NCBI GenBank assembly: GCA_020162035.1
Contig: JAIUNM010000014.1
Span: forward strand, 30,871-94,870
DNA length: 64,000 nucleotides
Direction of reading: 5' to 3'
Source of the DNA: Bacteroidota bacterium
GTDB taxonomy: Bacteria; Bacteroidota; Bacteroidia; B-17B0; Aurantibacillaceae
Made by a program: the position numbers and the translations under genes. Positions 25,554 to 34,763 of this stretch are shown one piece after another. Below the pieces are notes generated by a model. The model did no database searches, had not been told where the DNA came from, and was given only the letters and a program-made list of their open reading frames with translations. How positions within the stretch are numbered: position 1 is the first letter of the stretch; every line of letters begins with the position of its first letter.

Positions 25554-26489
25554 TTAATAGCAAAATTTATCAAACTCTTTTGATTGTTCTTTAGAATTAT
25601 ATTCTTTAGCTTCATTATGGAAGTTTTTTAAGCTTTCGTTAAAATTATCTAATTGCGAAAGCAACACTTCATATAAATATTCTTTTGAAATTTTTACAGA
25701 TTTATTTGTATCGTTATTTATAAATTTAAATGGTTTTCTTTTACCTTCTTTAATTTCTTTTAACTCGTTTAAGTAATTTGGATTTATTGTATAATATGTT
25801 TGTTCTAATTTTAAATCACTTTCAAATTTGGTTTGTATTTCAAATATTTTCCCTTTAATACCTGCATACATATTTTTTAATCCTTCGTTATAAAACGGAA
25901 ATGGCTTTTTTAATTGATGTCCATATTTGTTTTTAACTACAAAGTACTCAGTACCGCCAGAATTTCCATTTTCTGTAACATACATTGCTGTATCTTCTTT
26001 AATAAAGCCAATACTAGAGCTATAAACAAAATCTCTAAAACATAAAAAGTAAAAACTTTCATTCATATGAATTTGATTATTTACTGTTAAAGTTGTATCT
26101 AAAAAAATATTATTTCGTAAACCTTTTGTTAAACTATCAATTGAACTACTGTATATAAAATAAAGATTAGAAAAATTGTACACTTTTTTAAAGGCAAATA
26201 ATATGTTTTTATTTATAACATATTGTTCTAAAAATTTTGTTTTAGCAAGTTCAATGTTATTATTTTTAATTAAACTATTAATTAGTAGTTTATTATCCTT
26301 AAGAACAACAACTAATGCACCATTTTTTAATTTTTCAATTTGACAATTAGCAACTGCTTTTCTTGTTTTATAATATTTTTGGTATTCTTTTTGGTCTTTA
26401 TAATCAGTGTAATTTGCATTTTTTTGAGCCGATATTAAATTGGCAAAAAAAAGTAAAACAACTAATAAACTATTTAACTTCGCTACCAT
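25554..26489 (-). CDS. Secreted protein of unknown function
   Basis: 311 residues from the ATG at 26489, chosen because it starts a normal signal peptide ([21 protein letters not shown]) while the longer reading adds an unlikely leader. The mature part is rich in Asn, Lys and Tyr and has one central run [20 protein letters not shown]; the C-terminus is helical and charged. I do not recognise the family. It overlaps the end of metG by 20 nt and precedes the Sua5-like gene by 3 nt, so the three genes likely form one operon. Confidence 0.6.
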   Translation of the reverse strand: MVAKLNSLLVVLLFFANLISAQKNANYTDYKDQKEYQKYYKTRKAVANCQIEKLKNGALVVVLKDNKLLINSLIKNNNIELAKTKFLEQYVINKNILFAFKKVYNFSNLYFIYSSSIDSLTKGLRNNIFLDTTLTVNNQIHMNESFYFLCFRDFVYSSSIGFIKEDTAMYVTENGNSGGTEYFVVKNKYGHQLKKPFPFYNEGLKNMYAGIKGKIFEIQTKFESDLKLEQTYYTINPNYLNELKEIKEGKRKPFKFINNDTNKSVKISKEYLYEVLLSQLDNFNESLKNFHNEAKEYNSKEQSKEFDKFCY

Positions 26490-28515
26490 TATTAAATTCA
26501 GTATTTGTAGGGGAAACAAAGCATAATTCTCCTTTTGTATTTTCAGCCATTAAAATCATTCCTTTACTTTCAATGCCTTTTATTTTTCGAGGAGCAAGGT
26601 TTGCAAGTAAACAAACTTTTTGTCCTATTATTTTTTCAGGTTCATAAAATTGAGCTATACCACTTACTACAGTCCTTTTATCAATACCGGTATCTAAAGT
26701 TAATTTTAATAATTTTTCTGTTTTTGGTACTCGTTCCGCTTCAAGTATTGTAGCAGTTCTAATGTCCATTTTGCTAAAATCATCAAATGTTGTTTCTGTT
26801 TTAATTTCAGAAACATTTTTTAATGTAGATTGATTGTTTTTTTTACTTTCTTCTAATTTTTGTAGTTGTTTTAAAATTATATCATCTTCAACTTTAGCAA
26901 ACAACAATTCATCTTTATTAATTTTATGTTCAGCTGCAATGTTATTTGTTTGTTTTGAACTAACCCATTTAAGTGGATTTAAATTAAGTAATTGAAACAA
27001 TTTTACAGAAGTAAATGGCAAAAAAGGTTCGGCTAAAATGGCAATATTTGTAGAAATTTGTAAAGCAATATTCATTATTGTTTTTACACGTTCTTCATCT
27101 GTTTTAATTAATTTCCAAGGTTCAGTGTCTGCTAAATATTTATTACCTAATCTAGCAACATTCATAAATTCAGATATTGCATCTCTAAATTTAAATTGCT
27201 CAATTGATTTTGATATTTTATCTGGCGCATTTGCAAGTTCTTCAAGAATTAATAAATCTTCTTTTGTGTATTTATTTGCTGCTGGCACTTTACCTTCATA
27301 AAACTTATGTGTTAAAACTAAAGTTCTATTTATAAAATTACCTAAAATAGCAACTAACTCGCTATTATTTTTTGTCTGAAAATCTTTCCAAGTAAAATCA
27401 TTATCTTTTGTTTCGGGGGCATTGCTACATAATGTATATCTTAACACATCTTGCATATTTGCAAATTCATTTAAGTATTCATGTAACCAAACAGCCCAAT
27501 TACGCGATGTTGAAATTTTCTCTCCTTCTAAATTTAAAAATTCATTTGCTGGTACATTATCTGGCAATATAAACTCGCCATGTTCCATTAACATTGATGG
27601 GAAAATAATACAATGAAAAACAATATTATCTTTTCCAATAAAATGAATTAACCTACTATCGTCTTTTTTCCAATAATCCTCCCAATTATTTGGCAATAAA
27701 TCTTTTGTTGCACTTATATATCCAATTGGTGCGTCAAACCATACATATAAAACTTTACCTTCTCCTCCATTTACTGGTACTGGTACGCCCCAATCTAAAT
27801 CCCTTGTCATTGCTCTAGGTTGTAATCCATCTCCACTTTCTAGCCAGCTTTTACATTGCCCGTAAACAGTGCTTCTCCAATCTTTATGTTGTTCAATATA
27901 TTCTTTAATTTTTGGTTGTAATTTATCTAATGGCAAAAACCAATTTTTTGTTTGTTTTAATACAGGTTTACTTCCACTTAATGTTGACTTAGGATTAATT
28001 AAATCGGTAGGATTTAAAGATGATCCGCATTTTTCACATTGGTCGCCATATGCATTATCATTACTGCATTTAGGGCAAGTACCAACAATATATCTATCTG
28101 CTAAAAACTGTTTAGCTTCTTCATCGTAATATTGCTCTGTTATTTGTTCTGTAAAGCTGTTTTTTTCGTACAAAACTTTAAAAAAATCTGCTGCTGTTTT
28201 GTGATGAGTTTTAGATGAAGTTCTAGAATAAATATCAAACGAAATACCAAACTCTTTAAAAGCATCACTCATTAATTTATGATATTTATCTACAACTTGC
28301 TGAGGTGTTATTCCTTCTTTTTTAGCTTTAATTGTAATTGGAACGCCGTGTTCATCACTCCCACAAATAAATTTCACATCATTTCCTACACTTCTTAAAT
28401 ATCTTACATATATATCTGCAGGTAAATAACATCCCGCTAAATGACCAATATGAACAGGGCCATTTGCGTATGGTAAAGCTGCGGTAACTAAAGTTCTATT
28501 AAATTTTTTGCTCAT
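26470..28515 (-). CDS. metG: Methionyl-tRNA synthetase with C-terminal tRNA-binding domain
   Basis: 681 residues from the ATG at 28515; an ATG 18 nt earlier is possible but adds a non-conserved leader. The catalytic domain shows [14 protein letters not shown] (HIGH), a zinc knuckle [17 protein letters not shown] near 140, [10 protein letters not shown] and [13 protein letters not shown] (KMSKS equivalent). The anticodon domain follows, and the last ~110 residues are an EMAP/Trbp111-type OB fold ([35 protein letters not shown]). It charges tRNA-Met. It is divergent from the NUMOD4-like gene. Confidence 0.98.
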   Translation of the reverse strand: MSKKFNRTLVTAALPYANGPVHIGHLAGCYLPADIYVRYLRSVGNDVKFICGSDEHGVPITIKAKKEGITPQQVVDKYHKLMSDAFKEFGISFDIYSRTSSKTHHKTAADFFKVLYEKNSFTEQITEQYYDEEAKQFLADRYIVGTCPKCSNDNAYGDQCEKCGSSLNPTDLINPKSTLSGSKPVLKQTKNWFLPLDKLQPKIKEYIEQHKDWRSTVYGQCKSWLESGDGLQPRAMTRDLDWGVPVPVNGGEGKVLYVWFDAPIGYISATKDLLPNNWEDYWKKDDSRLIHFIGKDNIVFHCIIFPSMLMEHGEFILPDNVPANEFLNLEGEKISTSRNWAVWLHEYLNEFANMQDVLRYTLCSNAPETKDNDFTWKDFQTKNNSELVAILGNFINRTLVLTHKFYEGKVPAANKYTKEDLLILEELANAPDKISKSIEQFKFRDAISEFMNVARLGNKYLADTEPWKLIKTDEERVKTIMNIALQISTNIAILAEPFLPFTSVKLFQLLNLNPLKWVSSKQTNNIAAEHKINKDELLFAKVEDDIILKQLQKLEESKKNNQSTLKNVSEIKTETTFDDFSKMDIRTATILEAERVPKTEKLLKLTLDTGIDKRTVVSGIAQFYEPEKIIGQKVCLLANLAPRKIKGIESKGMILMAENTKGELCFVSPTNTEFNNGSEVK

Positions 28516-28529
28516 AAATGTTAAATAAA

Positions 28530-28564
28530 ACACATCAATAAAAACTAACGTTTAGCAGATGTGT
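28530..28564. promoter_or_regulatory. Inverted repeat in the metG leader region
   Basis: ACACATC (28530-28536) and GATGTGT (28558-28564) are perfect complements around a 21-nt loop that itself holds a short CTAA/TTAG pair. On the minus strand the stem is followed by TTTTATTT just before metG, so it could be an attenuator or a hairpin in the leader. Evidence is structural only. Confidence 0.35.
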
Positions 28565-28606
28565 AAAATTATTTTAAATTTGTACAAATATACTTAAAAT
28601 AAGGCA

Positions 28607-29218
28607 ATGAAAACAATTAAAGAATTATGGAAACCAATTAAACTAAATGGAAAAACAAGTAATGTGCCATACATGGTTTCTAACCTTGGTAACATTGCTA
28701 TTACTGAAAATAAAGTAAAGAAATTAAAAAAATATAAGCCAAACAAAAAAGGAATAAGGTTAAGGATTAGATTTGGTAGTAAAGATGTAAGTATTTCGTT
28801 AGCTAAAATTGTTGCAACCGCATTTATCCCTAAAAAAAACAACAAACAAAATAGTGTTATTTGTAAAGATTTTAATTATAGTAATTGCAAAGTTTCTAAC
28901 TTAAAATGGGCAACTTTAGATGAGCATAGAAATCATGTAAAAAACAGTCCTAACAATAAAAAAGCGCGACTTACAAAAAATTACGATACTAAAAAAAGTG
29001 GATTAATACTTAAAACCAAAGATGTAATTAAGATTAAAGAACTTATTTGGTCTGATAAAAGAAAACTTAGCTTTAAACAAATTGCAGAAAAATTTGGTGT
29101 AAGCGAAATGCAAATTTATAGAATTAAACGTGGTGAAATTTGGTTTCATATTAAAACTAAAAATGAGCCTGACACGAAAAAATATTTGAGTTACCTAAAA
29201 AATAAATCTAAAAAATAA
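28607..29218 (+). CDS. NUMOD4/HNH-type homing endonuclease relative with altered active site
   Basis: 203 residues. The NUMOD4 DNA-binding motif is at 6-31 (ELWKPI, YMVSNLGNIAI). An HNH-like module spans about 65-112 (IVATAFIPKKNNK to VSNLKWATLDEHRNH). In active members a His stands in the N-H-x-D motif; here the aligned residue is Cys86 (VICKDFN), so cleavage is doubtful. The C-terminal part has a helix-turn-helix at about 155-178 (SFKQIAEKFGVSEMQIYRI). It may be a DNA-binding protein derived from a homing enzyme. Its stop overlaps the start of ldcA (TAATG), so it is part of a plus-strand operon rather than a recent insertion. Confidence 0.7.
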   Translation: MKTIKELWKPIKLNGKTSNVPYMVSNLGNIAITENKVKKLKKYKPNKKGIRLRIRFGSKDVSISLAKIVATAFIPKKNNKQNSVICKDFNYSNCKVSNLKWATLDEHRNHVKNSPNNKKARLTKNYDTKKSGLILKTKDVIKIKELIWSDKRKLSFKQIAEKFGVSEMQIYRIKRGEIWFHIKTKNEPDTKKYLSYLKNKSKK

Positions 29219-30108
29219 TGTTACCTGCATCTTTAGTAGTTGGCGACACTATTTTAATTATTGGCACAGCCAGAGCTAGAACCAAAGAAGCTTTAATGCT
29301 TTGTATAGTAACATTAAAAGAATGGGGCTTAAATGTAATTGAAGGAAAAAATCTCTACAAAAAGCACAACCAATTTGCTGGTACAGATAAAGAAAGAGCA
29401 CATGATTTGCAATGGGCTATAAATCATAAAACTGCAAAAGCTGTATTAATTGCTGGTGGCGGCTACGGTACATTAAGAATTATTGATTTAGTTAATTTTG
29501 ATAATTTAAAAAACAAACCAAAATGGTTTATTGGTTATAGCGATACCACAGTTTTACACGCAAGATTATTAAAATTAAACATTCCGTGTATTCATGCCAC
29601 AATGGCTTTTCAATTTTCTAAAAATTATGAAGCAACAAACAGTTTAAAACAAATATTGTTTAACCAAACATTTAATTACAATATTCCAATAAACAAATTA
29701 AATAAGAAAGGAACTTCAACAGCAAAAATTATTGGCGGAAATTTAAGTTTAATTTATGCTCTAAGTGGTAGTGTTGATGAGCTAAACACAAAAAATAAAA
29801 TTTTGTTTATAGAAGACCTTGACGAACAACTTTATCATATTGACAGAATGATTTTACAATTAAAGCGAAGCGGAAAGTTAAAAAATTTAAAAGGCTTAAT
29901 TGTTGGGGGTATGACAGAGATGAAAGATAATAATGTACCTTTTGGAAAAACAGCTGAAGAAATAATTTTTGATGCTGTAAAAGAATATAATTATCCTGTA
30001 TGTTTTAATTTTCCGGCAGGTCATATTGATAAAAATTACGCTCTTATATTTGGAAAAAAAGTAGAATTAAATATTACAAACAAAAAAATAGAATTAATTT
30101 ATAAATAA
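29218..30108 (+). CDS. LD-carboxypeptidase, S66 family
   Basis: 296 residues. The serine-peptidase triad of the family is visible: Ser in WFIGYSDTTVLHA near 108, Glu in LFIEDLDEQLYHIDRM near 200, His in FPAGHIDKNYALIFG near 268. It trims the terminal D-Ala from tetrapeptides during murein recycling in the cytoplasm; a MccF-type immunity role is an alternative for the same fold. Coupled to the NUMOD4-like gene by a one-base overlap and followed by a VOC gene after one base. Confidence 0.9.
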   Translation: MLPASLVVGDTILIIGTARARTKEALMLCIVTLKEWGLNVIEGKNLYKKHNQFAGTDKERAHDLQWAINHKTAKAVLIAGGGYGTLRIIDLVNFDNLKNKPKWFIGYSDTTVLHARLLKLNIPCIHATMAFQFSKNYEATNSLKQILFNQTFNYNIPINKLNKKGTSTAKIIGGNLSLIYALSGSVDELNTKNKILFIEDLDEQLYHIDRMILQLKRSGKLKNLKGLIVGGMTEMKDNNVPFGKTAEEIIFDAVKEYNYPVCFNFPAGHIDKNYALIFGKKVELNITNKKIELIYK

Positions 30109-30109
30109 A

Positions 30110-31165
30110 ATGAGTTACATAATTTCGGGAATACAACAAGTTGGTATTGGCGTTTCTAACGTTCACAAAGGGTTTGATTGGTATAATAAATTTTTAGGGA
30201 TGGATATTCCTATTTTTGAAGAAGCTGCCGAAGCTAATTTAATGTTACCTTATACTGGCGGCAAACCACATAAAAGACACGCAATTTTAGCAATTAACTT
30301 AAAAGGAGGCGGAGGATTTGAAATTTGGCAATACACAAGCAGAACACCCGAAGCACCAAAATTTAATCCTCAATTAGGCGATTTGGGTTTGTATTGTGCT
30401 AAAATAAAATCAGAAAACATTAATGAATCGTACAACTTTTTAAAATCTAATAATGTAAACATAATAAGCGAAATATTTAATAATCCTTTAGGTAAAAAAC
30501 ATTTTTTTATTAAAGATGCGTTTAATAATTTATTTGAAATAATAGAAGATGATATTTGGTTTGGTAAAGGTAAAAAATCTACCGGTGGACCAATAGGCAT
30601 GATTATTGGCGTTACTAACATTGAAAAATCTATTAAATTTTACAAAGATGTTTTAGGTTACGATAAAGTATTATTTAATGAACAAAATAAATTTAATGAT
30701 TTTGAAAATTTACCAAAAGGTTCAAATCAATTTAAACGTGCAATTTTAACACACTCTAAAAAAAGAGTTGGGCCTTTTAGCCAATTGTTTGGTAATAGTT
30801 ACATTGAATTAGTTGAAGCGATTGATTACACACCTAAAAAAATATTTGAAAATAGATATTGGGGAGATTTAGGTTTTATACATTTATGTTTTGATGTTAA
30901 AAACATGAAAGCACTTGAACAGGCTTGTATTAATGCTGGACATCCATTTACAGTTGATGGCGGAGCGGGATTTGAAATGGGAGAAGCTGCTGGGCATTTT
31001 ACATATATTGAAGACCCTGATGGAGCATTAATAGAATTTGTTGAAACTAAAAAAATGCCAATACTTAAAAAATTAAATTGGTACTTAGATTTAACTAAAC
31101 GTCCGGCAGAAAAACCTTTATCATCATGGATGTTAAAAGCTTTAAAGTTTAACAGAAAAAAATAG
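30110..31165 (+). CDS. VOC-superfamily protein with two glyoxalase-like domains
   Basis: 351 residues. Two VOC modules: about 5-150 (GIQQVGIGVSNVHKGFDWY to HFFIKDAFNNLFEII) and about 160-320 (GMIIGVTNIEKSIKFYKDVLG to FTYIEDPDGALIEFVE). Metal ligands appear in the second half (GFIHLCFDV His and the Glu of ALIEFVE), while the first half has Gln where a His is common. It resembles 4-hydroxyphenylpyruvate-dioxygenase-like VOC proteins in length, but its substrate is unknown. It closes the plus-strand run with ldcA. Confidence 0.8.
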   Translation: MSYIISGIQQVGIGVSNVHKGFDWYNKFLGMDIPIFEEAAEANLMLPYTGGKPHKRHAILAINLKGGGGFEIWQYTSRTPEAPKFNPQLGDLGLYCAKIKSENINESYNFLKSNNVNIISEIFNNPLGKKHFFIKDAFNNLFEIIEDDIWFGKGKKSTGGPIGMIIGVTNIEKSIKFYKDVLGYDKVLFNEQNKFNDFENLPKGSNQFKRAILTHSKKRVGPFSQLFGNSYIELVEAIDYTPKKIFENRYWGDLGFIHLCFDVKNMKALEQACINAGHPFTVDGGAGFEMGEAAGHFTYIEDPDGALIEFVETKKMPILKKLNWYLDLTKRPAEKPLSSWMLKALKFNRKK

Positions 31166-31172
31166 ATTAATT

Positions 31173-32543
31173 CTAATTTAAATTTATTTTAATTGAACTG
31201 CTACTATTTACAATAAAATTGCGTTCAACTGTTTTAGTAGATTCTTTTGCAAATTCATATCTAAATACAGCTTTGTATTTACCAGGTTGTAGATAAATAA
31301 CTTCGTTTTGTAAATTATTATTTAAGTTACACACCCAAGTTAATTTTTGTCCATCATCTTCATAAACACTACCAAACCCAGTTCCTAATCGTGTAAATGT
31401 AACAGCCCCACTTGCGGGTACTTTAATAATGTTAGTTGTACTTTGTTTAATTTCAACTTCATTTAATTTAATTCGAGGTAAGGTTAAAATTTCTAAGTCA
31501 TATTTTCCAACAATGTATTTATCTGTTTTACCAAAATCCTGCACATTAAGCGTTTTTAAACTTCCAGTTTTTCTTACAATTGTAGTAGGTAAATATCTTT
31601 CAATAGAACCATCTAACTCAAGCTTTAAATAACCTTGTGGGGCATCAACTTTAATAACATTATGTATGCCTTTTGTAATATGAATGTTTTTTTTCTCTGC
31701 ATTTGGTAAAGTATGCACAACTAAATCATAGTTTATATTTGGGTTTAAAACTAAAGTATCTGAATTACCTCTATGATTTATAGTATGCAAATAATTATAT
31801 TTAATAGTATTTGTTCCTGCTTCATAAAACGTCATATTTACATCGGTTTCAGTAGGTTTTTTAAGTATATCTAATAAATCAACTTGTACAGTTGTTTGGT
31901 TTATTGCCTCTGTTAAAACTAAATTTAAAACATCTTTAAAATTTGCTTCGTTACTTACATCATAAAATTTTCCCATACAACCAAAAACATCAGCAAATTT
32001 CACATCTAAACCAACGCCAATTACAAAAGGTCTAATAAAAATGCCTTTTTTTTGCAAATCAATACTTACTTGGCAAGGGTTACCTCCACACTCTTCAATT
32101 CCATCAGTAATTAAAATAACTATGTTTCTAACATTAGCCTTAGGGGTAAAATCATTAACACATTCTCCTAAAGAATATGCTATTGGCGTTGTGCCTAATG
32201 GCTCTAATTTTTTAATACGTTGTTTTATTTTTTCAGAGTTTGTAACAGCATCATCAAAAGGAACTTCTAATTTAGTATCCTTACAATTACGTTCAGGCTT
32301 AATAAAAGTAGTATGTCCATAACAGCGTAAAGCAAGCTCTAAGTTTGGAATATTTTTTAAGCTGTCTAAAAATTCTCCCATAACTTTTTTGGCAACTTCA
32401 ATTTTAATGTTGCTGTTCCACGAGCCATACATACTATAGCTATCGTCAAAAATAAAAAGTATTCTATTAGTTACTTGGCTGTAATTTTTATTAATAGAAA
32501 ATAAAATAATTACAAAAATTAATATTCTATTAATACGTAACAC
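31173..32543 (-). CDS. Secreted von Willebrand factor A domain protein
   Basis: 456 residues. A signal peptide (RILIFVIILFSINKNYSQ) is followed by a vWA domain at about 27-215 with an intact MIDAS: DDSYS (D-x-S-x-S) near 33, the Thr in EPLGTTPIAYSLGE near 120, and the Asp in ILITDGIEECGG near 143. The rest is beta-rich, with repeats of about 70 residues (KGIHNVIKVDAPQGYLKLEL, GKYDLEILTLPRIKLNEVEI). It should act outside the cytoplasm by binding a protein partner. It follows the transketolase half-gene by 17 nt and is probably co-transcribed with it. Confidence 0.85.
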   Translation of the reverse strand: MLRINRILIFVIILFSINKNYSQVTNRILFIFDDSYSMYGSWNSNIKIEVAKKVMGEFLDSLKNIPNLELALRCYGHTTFIKPERNCKDTKLEVPFDDAVTNSEKIKQRIKKLEPLGTTPIAYSLGECVNDFTPKANVRNIVILITDGIEECGGNPCQVSIDLQKKGIFIRPFVIGVGLDVKFADVFGCMGKFYDVSNEANFKDVLNLVLTEAINQTTVQVDLLDILKKPTETDVNMTFYEAGTNTIKYNYLHTINHRGNSDTLVLNPNINYDLVVHTLPNAEKKNIHITKGIHNVIKVDAPQGYLKLELDGSIERYLPTTIVRKTGSLKTLNVQDFGKTDKYIVGKYDLEILTLPRIKLNEVEIKQSTTNIIKVPASGAVTFTRLGTGFGSVYEDDGQKLTWVCNLNNNLQNEVIYLQPGKYKAVFRYEFAKESTKTVERNFIVNSSSSIKINLN

Positions 32544-32560
32544 TTAAATAAATTAAATAA

Positions 32561-33409
32561 TTAATAATCTCCAATTGTTTCTTCTAATTGCTCAAGAGCT
32601 TTATTAAGTTGTTCATCGTTTGGAGCAGAGCCGTGCCATTTGTGTGTTCCCATCATATAATCAACCCCTTGTCCCATTTCAGTTTTCATTAAAATTACAA
32701 TTGGTTTACCTTTGCCAATGTTTTCTTTAGCTTCAGTAAAACTATTAATAACTTCAGTAATATTATTACCGTTTTTATTTTCAATAACTGTAAATCCGAA
32801 TGCTTCAAACTTTGCTTTTAGGTTCCCTAAACTTAATACGTTTTCAACATCACCATCTATTTGTCTTCCGTTATAATCAACAGTTGCTATGTAATTATCT
32901 ACTTTATTGGCTGCTGCATACATTGCTGCTTCCCAAATTTGTCCTTCTTGCAGTTCTCCATCTCCATGTAAACTGTAAACTATAGAGTTATCTTTATTTA
33001 ATTTTTTTGCTAAAGCGGCGCCAATAGCAACACTCATACCTTGCCCTAAAGAACCACTTGCAATTCTAACTCCTGGCAATCCTTCATGCGTTGTAGGATG
33101 CCCTTGTAGACGTGAATTTAATTTTCTAAAAGTGTTTAATTCTGAAATAGGGAAATAACCTGCCCTTGCTAAAACACTATAAAATACAGGACTTATATGC
33201 CCATTACTTAAAAAAAACAAATCTTCATTTTTGCCATCCATTGTAAATTTAGATGGATTATGGTTTAAAACACCATTATACAACGCAACTAAATATTCAA
33301 CGCAACCTAGTGAACCACCCGGATGTCCAGAACTTACTGCATGAACCATTCTTACAATATCTCTTCTAACTTGTGTAGAAAGCTTAATTAAATCGTTTGT
33401 ATTTGTCAT
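32561..33409 (-). CDS. Transketolase, N-terminal (TPP-binding) subunit of the split type
   Basis: 282 residues equal to the first domain of full-length transketolase: HAVSSGHPGGSLGCVEYLVAL near 25, GHISPVFYSVLA near 70, IASGSLGQGMSVAIGAAL near 117, and the TPP motif GDGELQEGQIWEAAMYAA near 147-165 with NxxNyN-like DYNGRQIDG. It forms a dimeric enzyme with a separate C-terminal subunit. That partner gene is usually the next gene but here is absent on both sides. Confidence 0.93.
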   Translation of the reverse strand: MTNTNDLIKLSTQVRRDIVRMVHAVSSGHPGGSLGCVEYLVALYNGVLNHNPSKFTMDGKNEDLFFLSNGHISPVFYSVLARAGYFPISELNTFRKLNSRLQGHPTTHEGLPGVRIASGSLGQGMSVAIGAALAKKLNKDNSIVYSLHGDGELQEGQIWEAAMYAAANKVDNYIATVDYNGRQIDGDVENVLSLGNLKAKFEAFGFTVIENKNGNNITEVINSFTEAKENIGKGKPIVILMKTEMGQGVDYMMGTHKWHGSAPNDEQLNKALEQLEETIGDY

Positions 33410-33422
33410 AATAAATAGATTT

Positions 33423-33430
33423 CAAAATTA
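33423..33430 (-). promoter_or_regulatory. Promoter -7 element of the transketolase half-gene
   Basis: TAATTTTG on the minus strand, an exact TAnnTTTG match, 13 nt before the start codon, implying a leader of under 10 nt. No clear -33. The rest of the 245-bp gap to ychF is AT-rich and shows nothing else I can name. Confidence 0.5.
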
Positions 33431-33654
33431 ATTAAATATTTATGTTCATTCCATTTTGTTTAAAAACATTTATAGATGTTAAAAACTACAACAATTCAAA
33501 CTTCACTTATATTACATATAAGCTCAATTTATGCGTATATTTATGCCTTACTTTATAATTAATTAATTAAGAAAATTATGGTTAACTGCTTTAAAATTTT
33601 CAATTTTTAAATGTATAATGTAAATGGTTTTAAATAAAATAAAAATATAAAAAT

Positions 33655-34755
33655 ATGGCTCTAAAGTGTGGAATTGTAGGTCTTCCAAATGTAGGTAAAT
33701 CAACTCTTTTTAATTGTTTAAGTAATGCTAAAGCGCAAGCAGCAAATTTTCCATTTTGTACAATTGATCCAAATGTAGGCACTATAACTGTTCCTGATGA
33801 AAGGTTAAATAAACTTTCTGATATTGTTAAACCACAAAACATTGTTCCAACTACTGTAGAAATTGTTGATATAGCTGGTTTGGTTAAAGGCGCTAGTAAA
33901 GGCGAAGGATTAGGAAATAAATTTTTAGGCAATATACGTGAGTGTAATGCAATATTACATGTATTACGTTGTTTTGATAATGATAATGTAATTCATGTTG
34001 ATGGAAAAGTAAACCCTGTTGCAGATAAGGAAATTATAGATGCAGAATTACAATTAAAAGATTTAGAAAGCGTTGATCAAAAATTAAAAAAATTTGAAAA
34101 GGCAGCCAAAACGGGCAATGATAAAGAAGCTGTAAAAACTTACAGTGTACTTAGTAAAGTAAAAGATGTTTTAGAGAGTGGAAAATCTGCCAGAGCTGCT
34201 AATTTAGATGAAACTGAACTTGAATTTATTGAAGATATTCATTTACTAACCATAAAACCAGTTTTATACGTTTGTAATGTTGATGAGGCAAGCGCAAAAA
34301 CAGGCAATAAACATGTAGAAGCTGTTAAAGAAGCTGTTAAAGGAGAAAATGCTGAAATATTAGTTATAACCGCTCAAATGGAAAGCGAAATTGCTGCTCT
34401 CGAAACTTTTGAAGAAAAACAAATGTTTTTACAAGAAATGGGATTAGATGAACCAGGTGTAAATAAATTAATAAAGGCGGCTTATAAATTATTAAACCTT
34501 CAAACTTACTTTACAGCTGGTGTTAAAGAAGTGCGCGCTTGGACAATAGAAAAAGGCTGGAAAGCCCCTCAAGCAGCGGGAGTTATACATACCGATTTTG
34601 AAAAAGGATTTATTAAAGCTGAAGTAATGAGTTATAATGATTTTACAACTTTAGGTTCAGAAGCTGCATGTAGAGATGCCGGTAAATTAAAAGTTGAAGG
34701 AAAAGAATATATAGTAAATGATGGTGATGTAATGCACTTTAGATTTAATGTTTAA
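33655..34755 (+). CDS. ychF: Redox-regulated ATPase/GTPase YchF (Obg family)
   Basis: 366 residues. G1 GLPNVGKSTLFN at the start, G2/G3 region NFPFCTIDPNVGTITVPD and DIAGLVKGASKGEGLGNKFL, the long helical insertion (about 130-200), and a C-terminal TGS domain with RAWTIEKGWKAPQAAGVIH and DFTTLGSEAACRDAGKLKVE. YchF prefers ATP, binds ribosomes and responds to oxidative stress. It starts a plus-strand series with the YhcG-type gene, 8 nt downstream. Confidence 0.97.
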   Translation: MALKCGIVGLPNVGKSTLFNCLSNAKAQAANFPFCTIDPNVGTITVPDERLNKLSDIVKPQNIVPTTVEIVDIAGLVKGASKGEGLGNKFLGNIRECNAILHVLRCFDNDNVIHVDGKVNPVADKEIIDAELQLKDLESVDQKLKKFEKAAKTGNDKEAVKTYSVLSKVKDVLESGKSARAANLDETELEFIEDIHLLTIKPVLYVCNVDEASAKTGNKHVEAVKEAVKGENAEILVITAQMESEIAALETFEEKQMFLQEMGLDEPGVNKLIKAAYKLLNLQTYFTAGVKEVRAWTIEKGWKAPQAAGVIHTDFEKGFIKAEVMSYNDFTTLGSEAACRDAGKLKVEGKEYIVNDGDVMHFRFNV

Positions 34756-34763
34756 AATTTGTT

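Noticed and set aside
28530..28564. T-box riboswitch in front of metG
   Set aside because: The leader is under 100 nt, with no T-box core sequence and no specifier loop; only a simple 7-bp stem is present.
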